Source of the DNA: Saccharopolyspora montiporae
GTDB taxonomy: Bacteria; Actinomycetota; Actinomycetes; Mycobacteriales; Pseudonocardiaceae
NCBI RefSeq assembly: GCF_015209505.1
Contig: NZ_JADEYC010000034.1
Span: 1 to 59,173, forward strand
Direction: 5' to 3'
Length of the DNA stretch: 59,173 nucleotides
In this document: in pieces, positions 34,785 through 43,820 of the stretch
Layout of the letters: each line of letters begins with the position of its first letter
Position numbering within the stretch: the first letter of the stretch is position 1
Notes under the pieces: generated by a model
The model's database searches: none
What the model was told of the DNA's origin: nothing
Seen by the model: only the letters and a program-made list of their open reading frames with translations
Program-made: the position numbers and the translations under genes

Positions 34785-35591
34785 GTGAGCGAGGAGTACG
34801 CACAGCTGTCCGGGGTGGATGTGGACAAACCCAACATCGCGCGGATGTACGACTATTTCCTGGGCGGTTCGGCGCATTTCGCGGTGGACCGCCAGGCCGC
34901 CGAGGACCTGCTGCAGGCGTTCCCGGGCAACACGGCCTGGGCGCACATCAACCGGGCGTTCCTGGGCCGTGCGGTGCGGGAACTGACCGCGCGCGGAGTG
35001 GACCAGTTCCTGGACCTAGGCTCGGGCATCCCGACCAAGGGCAACGTGCACGAGATCGCCCAGTCGGTCAATCCGGCCGCGCGGGTGGCCTATGTCGATG
35101 TGGAGCCGGTGGCGGCCCACCACGCGCGCCAGCTGCTGCGGGGCGATTCGGCCTCGACGGTGACCCAGGCCGATGTGCGGGATCCGCAGCAGGTGTTGGC
35201 CGCGCCGGGGGTGGGCGAGCTGCTGGATTTCGACCGTCCGGTGGCGGTGCTGGCGGTGGCGATCCTGGACATCATCGAGGTGGCGGATCCGGCCGCGCTG
35301 GTGGCGTCCTATCGGGACGCGTGCGCGCCCGGGAGTGCCTTCGTGCTCTCGCATTCGGCGCAGCTGCAGGCCAGCGACACCGAGTGGTCGGGGGCGCGGG
35401 AGGTGTTCGCCGCGACCACGACCCCGCATGTGCAGACCCGCAGCCGCGTGGAGATCGCTGGGCTGTTGGCGGGCTACGAGGTGCTGGAGCCGGGTGTGGT
35501 GCCCAGCGCGTTGTGGCGGCCCGACCGGGAGGTCTCCGAGCAGGAAGCCGCGCGCAGCAACGGATACGCGGCGGTGGGCGTGCTGGGCTGA
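34785..35591 (+). CDS. SAM-dependent methyltransferase, Methyltransf_19 (DUF574) family
   Basis: 268 residues from GTG 34785, preceded by GGGGAGGAGCTGCC. The hallmark DKPNIARMYDYFLGGSAHFA opens the protein. The SAM site is FLDLGSGIPTKGNVHEIAQ with AYVDVEPVAAHHARQLL. It is a full-length paralogue of the gene cut by the left edge of the window. It is divergent from the MerR gene and convergent with the ATPase at 35599 (7 bp gap). Members of this family are abundant in actinomycetes and have no established substrate. Confidence 0.9.
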   Translation: MSEEYAQLSGVDVDKPNIARMYDYFLGGSAHFAVDRQAAEDLLQAFPGNTAWAHINRAFLGRAVRELTARGVDQFLDLGSGIPTKGNVHEIAQSVNPAARVAYVDVEPVAAHHARQLLRGDSASTVTQADVRDPQQVLAAPGVGELLDFDRPVAVLAVAILDIIEVADPAALVASYRDACAPGSAFVLSHSAQLQASDTEWSGAREVFAATTTPHVQTRSRVEIAGLLAGYEVLEPGVVPSALWRPDREVSEQEAARSNGYAAVGVLG

Positions 35592-35598
35592 CCGCGGT

Positions 35599-36147
35599 TC
35601 AGGTGTGGAGCCCGGCGGTGGTCCGGGCCAGGTGCGCGCGGGTGGGCACGTCGGCGCGGGGCAGTTCGACGAGCTCGTAGCCGAGGTCGGTGTAGGCGGC
35701 GGCGAGGTGCGCGCGGGTGCGGGCGGATTCCTCGGCGGTCTGGAGGCGCTGGTGGTCCTGCCGGTAGATCTCGGGCCAGTCCGGGGTGATGAGCACGCGA
35801 CGGTGGTAGGTGAATCGGCGGGCGGCTTCGGTGAGGTGCGCGGGTACGGGCAGTCCGCTCAGCCGCAGGTAGCCGATGATGTCGGGAATGCCGCGGTCGA
35901 AGAACGTGGTGGTGGCGCTGCGGCGGGCGTCGTGGTGCGAGCGCAGGTCGTGGGCGAGCATGAGCTCGGCGTAGCGCTCGCGGTCGCGCCAGGGGAGTGC
36001 GGGCCCGTCCAGCAGGTGCTGGTCGTCGATGATGGCCCGGCCGGCTTCGGGCTGTACCGGGTAGTGGGCGGCCAGGGCGTGCAGCAGGGTGGTCTTGCCG
36101 GTTCCCGGTCCTCCGGTGATCACGACGAGGCGGGGTTCGGTGTGCAT
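35599..36147 (-). CDS. P-loop ATPase/kinase-like protein (AAA_28 type)
   Basis: 182 residues from ATG 36147. It starts at once with the Walker A motif LVVITGGPGTGKTTLLHAL (residues 7-25). A Walker-B-like aspartate occurs in TTFFDRGIPDIIGYLRLSG, then a basic lid (RRFTYHRRVLITPDWPEIYR), and ETAEESARTRA-type helices. Such proteins are small predicted ATPases or nucleoside-kinase-like enzymes. The gene is divergent from a TetR regulator, and the two share a large palindromic operator (36205-36254), so it is probably controlled by it. Confidence 0.82.
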   Translation of the reverse strand: MHTEPRLVVITGGPGTGKTTLLHALAAHYPVQPEAGRAIIDDQHLLDGPALPWRDRERYAELMLAHDLRSHHDARRSATTTFFDRGIPDIIGYLRLSGLPVPAHLTEAARRFTYHRRVLITPDWPEIYRQDHQRLQTAEESARTRAHLAAAYTDLGYELVELPRADVPTRAHLARTTAGLHT

Positions 36148-36204
36148 CGGGTTCTCCCGTGTGCGGGTCTCGGGTGCGGGGCGGGCCGGCACATGTCCGG
36201 CGGG

Positions 36205-36254
36205 TTGGCGACGCAGTGTCGCCATCATGTATGTTGGCGACACTGCGTCGCCAA
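36205..36254. promoter_or_regulatory. large double palindrome, probable TetR operator pair
   Basis: TTGGCGACGCAGTGTCGCCA (36205-36224) is repeated in perfect inverted orientation at 36235-36254, with a 10-bp centre. Each 20-bp arm also contains its own palindrome GGCGAC-N5-GTCGCC. It ends 18 bp before the start of the TetR gene and lies between it and the divergent ATPase gene, so both promoters would be covered. Confidence 0.88.
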
Positions 36255-36272
36255 ACGATCGGAGGGAGCGCC

Positions 36273-36854
36273 ATGCCCAAGATCGAGGCCGACACCGTGG
36301 CCGAACACCGGGCCCACCGCGAACAGGCCCTCCTCGACGCAGCCCGCGGGCTGCTGCTGACCGAGGGACCCGCCGCGGTGACCCCGTCGAAGGTGGCCGC
36401 CGCGGTCGGTCTGGCGCGCAGCAGCGTCTACAAGTACTTCGCCTCCGGGCCGCAGCTGCTGGCCCGGCTCGTCGACGACGACTTCACCGCCTGGAGCGAG
36501 GAGGTCGACGCCGCAGTGCGCGCGGCCGGGGACGATCCCGACGCGCGACTGCACGCCTACGCGCGCAGCACCCTGCAGCTGGCCGCGGCCGGCTCGCACC
36601 GGGTGGCCACCGCCCTGGCCGGGGTGACCCTCGACGATCAGCTGCGCGCGCGGATCGGGCAGCTGCACACCCGGCTGACCGATCCGCTGCACACCGCACT
36701 CGTCGACCGGGGCGAACACGATCCGGACACGGTCGCGGCCCTGGTGCAGGCGGCGGTGGATGCGGCGGTGCGGCTCGTCGACGCCGGGCAGCCGGTGGAT
36801 CCGGTGGTGGAGCGGACGCTGCGTTTCCTGGACGGAGCGCTCAGCCAAGGGTGA
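36273..36854 (+). CDS. TetR-family regulator
   Basis: 193 residues; ATG 36273 follows GGAGGGAGCGCC. The HTH is TPSKVAAAVGLARSSVYKYF (about 40-59). The ligand domain is helical (LHAYARSTLQLAAAGSHRVA, RIGQLHTRLTDPLHTALVDR). It lies directly downstream of the double palindrome and 28 bp before the ABM-domain gene. Autorepression, with control of the ABM gene and the divergent ATPase gene, is likely. Ligand unknown. Confidence 0.9.
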   Translation: MPKIEADTVAEHRAHREQALLDAARGLLLTEGPAAVTPSKVAAAVGLARSSVYKYFASGPQLLARLVDDDFTAWSEEVDAAVRAAGDDPDARLHAYARSTLQLAAAGSHRVATALAGVTLDDQLRARIGQLHTRLTDPLHTALVDRGEHDPDTVAALVQAAVDAAVRLVDAGQPVDPVVERTLRFLDGALSQG

Positions 36855-36882
36855 GCGCGCACGAGCGCGGAAGGATCCGACC

Positions 36883-37197
36883 GTGATCATCATCAACAAC
36901 GAACTGTGGGTGGCCGAGCAGTACCGCGAGCAGTTCGAGCAGACCTTCGCCGAGAGCATGCACCAGACGCTGCGCGGCGTGCCGGGTCTGCGCCGGGCCA
37001 CGCTGCTGGCCCCGCGCGAAGAGGGCCGCGGCTACCTGGCGACCTTGGAGTTCGACGACCAGCCCTCCTACGAGGCCTACCTGCAGTCCGACGCGTTCCG
37101 CGCGGCCCACCCGTGGCCGGGCCGGGTGCCGCTGGAGGGCAACGCGCTGGCGACCTACGAGGTGCACACCGAGATGGTCGACCCCGACCAGCACTGA
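36883..37197 (+). CDS. antibiotic biosynthesis monooxygenase (ABM)-domain protein
   Basis: 104 residues; GTG 36883 follows GGAAGGATCC. The dimeric alpha/beta-barrel ABM pattern is clear: VIIINNELWVAEQYREQFEQ, the PGLRRATLLAPREEGRGYLA strand pair, and SYEAYLQSDAFRAAHPWPGR. Members are either heme- or cofactor-free monooxygenases or quinone-related enzymes. It is co-transcribed with the TetR gene just upstream. Catalytic role unproven. Confidence 0.83.
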   Translation: MIIINNELWVAEQYREQFEQTFAESMHQTLRGVPGLRRATLLAPREEGRGYLATLEFDDQPSYEAYLQSDAFRAAHPWPGRVPLEGNALATYEVHTEMVDPDQH

Positions 37198-37200
37198 AAC

Positions 37201-37255
37201 CCCGCCGCTCGGCGGGATTCCCGCGGTGGTGCCCCCGGCAGCAGGGGGCACCACC
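37201..37255. terminator. tandem strong hairpins after the ABM gene
   Basis: The first stem is CCCGCCG-CT-CGGCGGG (37201-37216). The second is GGTGGTGCCCCC-N7-GGGGGCACCACC (37225-37255), a perfect 12-bp stem. No T-tract follows, which is usual in high-GC actinomycetes. They probably end the tetR-ABM transcript. Confidence 0.7.
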
Positions 37256-37270
37256 CGGGGGCTGCGCGGT

Positions 37271-37386
37271 CGCTGATCACGTCCTGCGGGAATGCCCGAC
37301 GCGCGGGCCAGCAGCTTCGCGGTGATCAGCACATCGAGGAGGTCCAGGCCGTCATCGACCTCCCGGGTGTGCAGGGAGCTCACCAC
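37271..37386 (-). mobile_element. relic of a Tn3-family transposon related to Tn-A
   Basis: Minus-strand bases 37386-37301 encode VSSLHTREVDDGLDLLDVLI and TAKLLARA, the same segment as TRAVDDALDLLDVLIASKLL in the Tn-A transposase, with close nucleotide similarity to 8355-8440. Immediately after it, 37292-37271 is identical over 22 bp to Tn-A's recombinase-site region (25957-25978). An internal transposase piece is thus fused to the far end of the element, the product of a large deletion. No terminal repeats remain here. Confidence 0.82.
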
Positions 37387-37465
37387 GGCCAGCCGGCGTC
37401 GCCGCCGGCCTCGTGCATGGCATTCTCACTGCAGGACCGCACCGTGCGTCCACTGTGCCCGGTGC

Positions 37466-38044
37466 TCACCGCTGCGCGGCGGCCGGGGGCAGGGTGGTGG
37501 CGCCGGCGATGAGCACCCGGGCGGCATCCTCGGCGCGGTCCTCGTCGCCGGTGACCAGGCGGTCCAGGCACAATCCGCGCAGCCCGGAGATGAGCAGCCC
37601 CGCGCGGGCGCGCGCCTCGTCCTGCGGCACGCCCAGGCGCTCGAAGACCTCCACGAGCGGCTCGACCATGCCGGTAACGGCTTCGGCCGCGACCTCGGCG
37701 TAGCGCTCGGGCTGGGTGGGGGCCAGGCTCAGCACCTGGAACAGGATGCGGATCGGGCGCTGCTGGCGGCCGCGCGTGATGGCCTGCCACAGCGCGAGGG
37801 CCGCCTCCTGCAGGCCGGCGGCATCGTCCACGCCGCGGAACAGGTCGGCGATATCGGGCCGACTGGCCCGGATCGCCTCGGACAGCAGCGCGTCGCGACT
37901 GCCGAAGTAGTACAGCAGCATGCGTTTGCTGGTGCCGAGTTCGGCGGCCAGCGGGCTCAGCGACATGTCCGCGATGCCGTGCGTCTGCAAGTAGGTCACG
38001 ACGCGGTCGAGCAGGTCGGCGCGCCGGTCGCTGGGCTCGGTCAC
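37466..38044 (-). CDS. TetR-family regulator of the divergent monooxygenase
   Basis: 192 residues from GTG 38044. The HTH is MSLSPLAAELGTSKRMLLYY (about 25-45). The C-terminal domain ends AGLLISGLRGLCLDRLVTGD, common in TetR proteins. It is divergent from the FAD monooxygenase (38131), with two palindromes in the 86-bp gap, so it probably represses itself and the monooxygenase until a phenolic substrate or drug binds. Confidence 0.9.
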   Translation of the reverse strand: MTEPSDRRADLLDRVVTYLQTHGIADMSLSPLAAELGTSKRMLLYYFGSRDALLSEAIRASRPDIADLFRGVDDAAGLQEAALALWQAITRGRQQRPIRILFQVLSLAPTQPERYAEVAAEAVTGMVEPLVEVFERLGVPQDEARARAGLLISGLRGLCLDRLVTGDEDRAEDAARVLIAGATTLPPAAAQR

Positions 38045-38053
38045 CTGTTGACC

Positions 38054-38100
38054 GTACCGGTCGGTACGTCTACGGTCCACTCGATGTACCGATCGGTACA
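38054..38100. promoter_or_regulatory. two TetR operators between regulator and monooxygenase
   Basis: TGTACCGATCGGTACA (38085-38100) is a perfect 16-bp palindrome. GTACCG-GT-CGGTAC (38054-38067) is a second with the same half-sites. The centres lie 32 bp apart, about three helical turns. Both sit in the gap between the divergent genes. Confidence 0.87.
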
Positions 38101-38130
38101 ACGTGGTTTCGGTCGTGAGAGGACAACGAC

Positions 38131-39303
38131 ATGGCACACGCACCACCCCAGGTGGCCATCATCGGCGGCGGCATCGGCGGACTGACCCTCGCCCTGGCCC
38201 TACAGCAGCACGGCATCGACGCCCACATCCACGAACGCACCCCGCACCTGCGCGAAGTCGGCGCCGCCGTGGCCCTGTCGGCCAACGGAACCCGCGTGCT
38301 GCACCGGCTCGGGCTCGCCGACCAGCTGGCCGCGCACTCGGCGACCCCAACCGAACTCATCTACCGGCACGGCCACTCCGGCCACCGCGTGCACGCCCTG
38401 ACCGCCGGCGAGGACTACCGGCACCGCTTCGGCGCTCCCTACTACGGCATCCACCGCGCCGACCTGCAGCGGCTGCTGGCCGAGGCCTGCGCCGAGCACA
38501 CCGTGCACCTGGACCGCCGCCTGGTCGACATCGCCCCCGACGGGCACGGCCACCGGCTCGCCTTCGCCGACGGCACCGAGACCCGCGCGGACATCGTCGT
38601 CGGCGCCGACGGCGTGCGCTCGACCGTGCGCGACTTCATCACCGGCACCGACCCGGCCGTGTACTCCGGCACCAGCGGCTTCCGCGGCCTCGTCGCCCGC
38701 GACGAGGCCCCCGGATTACCGGACCCGGACGCCATCCAGTTCTGGATGGGACCCGGCGCGCACGTCCTGCACTACCCGATCGGCGACGGTTCGGTGATCA
38801 ACTTCCTGGCCGTGGTCGACGAACCCGCCCGCTGGGACGACGACACCTGGGTGCGCCGGGCCGATCCCGCCGACCTGGCGGCCCCGTTCACCGACTGGCA
38901 CCCCGGGCTGCGCGACCTCATAGCGGCCAGCGACCTGCACCAGCGGTGGGCGCTGTTCGGCCAACAGCCGCTGAACCGCTGGCACCGCGACGGTCTCGTG
39001 CTGCTCGGCGACGCCGCGCACGCGATGCTGCCGCACCACGGCCAGGGCGCCAACCAGACCATCGAGGACGCCGCGACCCTGGCCGCCTGCCTGACCGGCG
39101 ACCACGACCGCGACCAGGCCCTGACCCGCTACACCCGACTGCGCCGCGCCCGCACCCGCGCCGTGCAGCGCAGCTCCTGGGTGGCCTCGGGCCTGCTGCA
39201 CCTGCCCGACGGGCCCGCGGCCCGCGACCGCGACCGAGACCTGACCGGCATCGCCACCACCCTCGACTGGATCCACGGCCACGACACGGCCACCGCGCTC
39301 TGA
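38131..39303 (+). CDS. FAD-dependent aromatic monooxygenase (salicylate hydroxylase-like)
   Basis: 390 residues from ATG 38131 (AGAGGACAACGAC upstream). It has the three class A flavin motifs: AIIGGGIGGLTLALALQQHG (residues 9-28), the DG motif VGADGVRSTVRDF (about 156-168), and the GD motif LLGDAAHAMLPHHGQGANQT (about 290-309). The LREVGAAVALSANGTRVLHR stretch is typical of salicylate or 3-hydroxybenzoate hydroxylases. It uses NAD(P)H and oxygen. The adjacent TetR gene probably controls it. The substrate cannot be decided; aromatic acid breakdown or drug hydroxylation are both possible. Confidence 0.9.
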   Translation: MAHAPPQVAIIGGGIGGLTLALALQQHGIDAHIHERTPHLREVGAAVALSANGTRVLHRLGLADQLAAHSATPTELIYRHGHSGHRVHALTAGEDYRHRFGAPYYGIHRADLQRLLAEACAEHTVHLDRRLVDIAPDGHGHRLAFADGTETRADIVVGADGVRSTVRDFITGTDPAVYSGTSGFRGLVARDEAPGLPDPDAIQFWMGPGAHVLHYPIGDGSVINFLAVVDEPARWDDDTWVRRADPADLAAPFTDWHPGLRDLIAASDLHQRWALFGQQPLNRWHRDGLVLLGDAAHAMLPHHGQGANQTIEDAATLAACLTGDHDRDQALTRYTRLRRARTRAVQRSSWVASGLLHLPDGPAARDRDRDLTGIATTLDWIHGHDTATAL

Positions 39304-39384
39304 CACCACCTGCGGCACAACCCTTCCCGATCGGGGCCGGTCGACTCGCCTGGGGCAGCGCGGCTGCTTGGTACGGTTCCGCGC

Positions 39385-40563
39385 ATGACCGAGCAGGCAC
39401 CCGCCGAGCAGGACGACCCGGCCGCTGCCGACGAGGCCGACGGCAGCTGCAAATTCCCTGGCTGCCGCCGGCCCGTCCCGCGCTCGACCGGACCGGGACG
39501 ACCGGCCGAGTACTGCGACCTGCCCGAGCACACCCGCTGGCGCGCCTGGAAGCAGCGCCAGACCCAGCAGCAGCCACCGCAGCAGCCCACCGGGTCCGGC
39601 GAATACGAGGCCGCCCGCACCCGCGCGGCCGACCTGCTCGGCCAGTACCGCTCGCTGTCCGACCAGCTCTCGCGCACCCTGACCCAGGCCATCGGCGAAC
39701 TGGGCACCCTGGCCGACCCGGCCACCGCCCAAGCCCAGGTGCAAGCCGCCCAGGCCGAATCCGCGCACCGCGTCGCCCAGGCCGAGCAGGCCCTGGCCGA
39801 TGCCCACCACGCCCGCAGCGACGCCGAAACCGCCCGCACCGCGGCCGAGAACGCCGCCCAGGACGCCGCCGAAGCCGCCGAGACCGCCGAACGCGACGCC
39901 GAACAGGCCCGCCGGCAGCGCGACGATGCGCACCAGCGCGCCGAGCACGACCGCGAACAGGCCCGCCAGGACGTCGAAGCGGCCCGCAACGAGGCCGACG
40001 TCGCCACCGCAGCCGCCGACCGCCGCGCCCGCGAGGCCGAAGACGCCGCACAGCAACAGATCCAGCAGGCCCGCGACGAGGCGGCCGAGCACGTCCGCCA
40101 CGCCCGCGAACAAGCGCAGGAACAGGTTCGCCAGGCCGAATCCGAAGCGGCCGAGCAGGCCGCCGAAGCCGCCCGCCGACACAGTGAAGTCCTGGAACGC
40201 GCGGTGCGTGCCGAACAGGCCGCCGAAGCCGCCACCGCCCGGCACGAGGAGAGCAGAACCGACAACGCGCGCCTGCACCAGCAACTGGAGCAGGCGCGCG
40301 AGCAGGCACAACGGGCCCGCGACGAGCACGCGGGTGAGCTGCAACGCCTGCGCGGCGACTACGACGAGCAGCTGCGCGCCCGCCAGCAGGACCACGATCG
40401 GCAGCTGGCCGCCGTGCAGGACGCGCGCGATCAGGCCACGGCGCGCGCCGAACGGGCGGAACGCCAGCTCGACGCGCTGGCCGCAGCACCCCAGGCCACC
40501 GGCTCTGCGACCACGGGGGCGGCCGCGGACTCCGCGCCGGCGGGCGAGAACACGCCCGGATGA
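39385..40563 (+). CDS. coiled-coil protein with N-terminal zinc-finger-like motif
   Basis: 392 residues from ATG 39385. Residues 20-55 carry CKFPGCRRPVP and YCDLPEHTRWRAWKQR, a probable C-x4-C/C-x4-H zinc site followed by a basic helix. Residues 75-370 are a continuous Ala/Glu/Gln/Arg-rich coiled coil (for example ESEAAEQAAEAARRH, QLEQAREQAQRARDEHAGEL). The tail is disordered. The layout of a small DNA-binding head and a long coiled coil recalls KfrA-like plasmid proteins, but I see no sequence motif that proves it. No function assigned. Confidence 0.75.
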   Translation: MTEQAPAEQDDPAAADEADGSCKFPGCRRPVPRSTGPGRPAEYCDLPEHTRWRAWKQRQTQQQPPQQPTGSGEYEAARTRAADLLGQYRSLSDQLSRTLTQAIGELGTLADPATAQAQVQAAQAESAHRVAQAEQALADAHHARSDAETARTAAENAAQDAAEAAETAERDAEQARRQRDDAHQRAEHDREQARQDVEAARNEADVATAAADRRAREAEDAAQQQIQQARDEAAEHVRHAREQAQEQVRQAESEAAEQAAEAARRHSEVLERAVRAEQAAEAATARHEESRTDNARLHQQLEQAREQAQRARDEHAGELQRLRGDYDEQLRARQQDHDRQLAAVQDARDQATARAERAERQLDALAAAPQATGSATTGAAADSAPAGENTPG

Positions 40564-40575
40564 GTGCCGCGGGCC

Positions 40576-41196
40576 TCAGACGTGTTCGTCGATGGTGACG
40601 ACACCGCCGCCGGCGGCATCGACCTGCCGCTGTGCGCGGTCGAGCGCGGCGCGGCGCGACCCGGTCACGTGCGCGGTGACCTGGCCTTCACCGTTGCTGA
40701 TCTGCCAGTCGGCGATGATGCCGGGAACGACGTGGCGCCGCGCGACGGGCTGTTTGCGGCCACCGCGGGCCTGCACCCGGCTCGCGCGCGGGCAGGCGGC
40801 CGCACCCGGCGGCAGCCCGGCGTCGGTGAGCACCCGGGTCAGGTCCGGGTTGGCCGACACGACCAGGCGCAGCGCAATACCGCGGTGCTGGGCGTAGGAA
40901 TGGGCGGCCGACAGCAGATGCAGCCCCGCGGAGTCCACTGTGGTCACCGCGCTGAGGTCCAGTGCGGTGGCGGGGGAGCGGGCCAACAGCCGCGGCCACA
41001 ACCGGCGGGACAGGTGCTGGGCGGCCTCGCCGTCCAGCACGCCGCGCACGTGCAGCGTCGCCGGTGCCGCGGTATCGGCGGGATCGGTCGCTTCGGGCGG
41101 GTTTTCGGGGGTGGCCGGCTCGTTGCCGGGCCTCTCGGCGGTAGATGAGGGGATGGGCGTCCTCCTGTTCGTCGACGTCGAGCCGACACGACCCAC
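40576..41196 (-). CDS. STAS-domain protein (anti-anti-sigma-factor-like)
   Basis: 206 residues from GTG 41196. An N-terminal Pro/Thr-rich linker leads into a STAS domain at about 45-135: ATLHVRGVLDGEAAQHLSRR and LDLSAVTTVDSAGLHLLSAA, which keeps the phosphorylatable serine of VDSAGL. A 70-residue basic C-terminal extension (ARRHVVPGIIADWQISNGEG and VTGSRRAALDRAQRQVDAAG) is outside the domain; it may be a small DUF2188-like module. The partner kinase or anti-sigma factor is not nearby. An AGGAGG stands 6 bp before an ATC codon at 41154, but GTG 41196 is the only conventional start. Confidence 0.8.
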   Translation of the reverse strand: MGRVGSTSTNRRTPIPSSTAERPGNEPATPENPPEATDPADTAAPATLHVRGVLDGEAAQHLSRRLWPRLLARSPATALDLSAVTTVDSAGLHLLSAAHSYAQHRGIALRLVVSANPDLTRVLTDAGLPPGAAACPRASRVQARGGRKQPVARRHVVPGIIADWQISNGEGQVTAHVTGSRRAALDRAQRQVDAAGGGVVTIDEHV

Positions 41197-41532
41197 CCGA
41201 GCGGGCAGGCCGGAGTGTGCCGGACTCCTGGCACGCGGTCACCGCAACGGGGCCGCGGGAAACAGCGGGAGCCACCAACGCCGCAGCCGGACATCCGGCC
41301 GGGAAAACCGGCGCGTGCTCAACCAGATCCGCTCACCCGGTTCGCCAACCGGAACCCGCCGGCACACACGTAGTGGCCGGAACACGGCCGTCGGGACGAT
41401 CAAATCCGGGGAGCGTCTGCTCAACCGTTCACGAACAAGTGTACACCACGGGCCGTTCGCGTCGCGCACACCACCGATCCGCAGCGGCACCACCAGCACC
41501 GAAAACGGCAGGTAGGCGCGCGGGCTCGTACA
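41197..41532. other. intergenic region
   Basis: 336 bp between the divergent STAS and VOC genes. It must contain both promoters. The stretch TTCACGAACAAGTGTACACC (about 41428-41447) is the most AT-rich and is a likely promoter area. No gene or strong structure seen. Confidence 0.45.
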
Positions 41533-41904
41533 GTGACCCGCATGCACATCACGCGCTTGCAGTTCGTGTCCGTGCCGGTCGCCGACCAGGACGCCGCCCG
41601 CGACTTCTACATCGGTGTGCTCGGCTTCGCCCTCATCGAAGACACCCGCGGCCCGCACGGGCAATCCGCGCTCGTCGTCGCCCCCGCACCCGGCACCTGC
41701 GGCGTGGCGCTGGTGGTCGACACCCGCCACGACGGACTCGGCGCCCCCGTGCACCTGCAGTTCCACACCAGCGACCTGGACGCCGACGTGGCCGCACTGC
41801 GCGCCGCCGGAGTCGCCGCCGGCGACCCGCAGCACACCCCGGCCGGACGAGTCGCCTCGTTCACCGACGTCGACGGCAACCCGATCTCACTGCTGCAGCC
41901 CTGA
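41533..41904 (+). CDS. VOC-superfamily (glyoxalase/bleomycin resistance) protein
   Basis: 123 residues from GTG 41533. One beta-alpha-beta-beta-beta repeat pair: ITRLQFVSVPVADQDAARDF, VLGFALIEDTRGPH, and the second half LQFHTSDLDADVAALRAAGV and ASFTDVDGNPISLLQP. Metal-ligand candidates are the glutamate in GFALIED and His in LQFHT. Enzymatic or ligand-binding role unknown. Its last 18 bp overlap the 3' end of the convergent GNAT gene. Confidence 0.87.
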   Translation: MTRMHITRLQFVSVPVADQDAARDFYIGVLGFALIEDTRGPHGQSALVVAPAPGTCGVALVVDTRHDGLGAPVHLQFHTSDLDADVAALRAAGVAAGDPQHTPAGRVASFTDVDGNPISLLQP

Positions 41905-42438
41905 CCCCGGCCGGTCGAGCTGCCAGACCCACTCCACACCGGACAGACCCGCACCCGGCTCGCAGGCCGCGTCCCCCTCCACGCAGGTGAACCCCAACCG
42001 ACGCGGCACCGCAGCCGAGGCCGCGTTGTTCGCGTCGTGCCGGATCTGCACCCGCTGCACCGGGCCGCGCCAAGCCTGCTCCACCAGCAGCACCACACCG
42101 CAGCTGACCAGCCCCAGCCCGCGGTGATCCGGATGCAGCCAATAGCCGATCTCGCACACCCGCATCCCGTGGCGCTGCTCCAGGCCGATCCCGCCCACCA
42201 CCGCACCGCCGGTGGTGATCGCGAAGCAGAACGAACTGCCCCGCTGCCAGCCCTCCTCGGCGCCCCGCAGGAACTCGGCCGCATCCTCGCCGGTGTACTC
42301 GCCCGACGCCCACGGCAACCACGGCCGCAGCTGCGGCAGGCAGTCACGCACCACCCGCGTCAACGCGTCGCGATCCGCGGCCCGCCACCGGCGCAGCCGC
42401 ACCGGACCGCGCACGCAGACCTCATCGATACCGGGCAC
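41887..42438 (-). CDS. GNAT acetyltransferase, RimJ/RimL type
   Basis: 183 residues from ATG 42438. It has the RimJ/L layout: VRLRRWRAADRDALTRVVRD, FAITTGGAVVGGIGLEQRHG, YWLHPDHRGLGLVSCGVVLL (the acetyl-CoA loop, here HRGLGLVSCG), and QIRHDANNAASAAVPRRLGF. The acceptor could be a ribosomal-protein N-terminus or a small molecule. It overlaps the VOC gene tail-to-tail. Confidence 0.87.
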   Translation of the reverse strand: MPGIDEVCVRGPVRLRRWRAADRDALTRVVRDCLPQLRPWLPWASGEYTGEDAAEFLRGAEEGWQRGSSFCFAITTGGAVVGGIGLEQRHGMRVCEIGYWLHPDHRGLGLVSCGVVLLVEQAWRGPVQRVQIRHDANNAASAAVPRRLGFTCVEGDAACEPGAGLSGVEWVWQLDRPGSGLQQ

Positions 42439-42535
42439 GAACCCACAACCTGATCACACCCCGGGTCGCGCGGCAACAACCGAGGGCGGCCGGGGTGGGG
42501 AACCGGTCCACGAGGACGCCCCCCACCCCGCAACC

Positions 42536-43820
<1,285 letters not shown>

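Noticed and set aside
38103..40187. 694-codon plus-strand frame
   Set aside because: It runs antiparallel in frame through a clear FAD monooxygenase and the coiled-coil gene. The translation is Arg/Pro/Ala low-complexity, a GC-rich shadow.
41152..41154. ATC start codon for the STAS protein
   Set aside because: An AGGAGG is well placed, but ATC starts are very rare and GTG at 41196 is available in the same frame.
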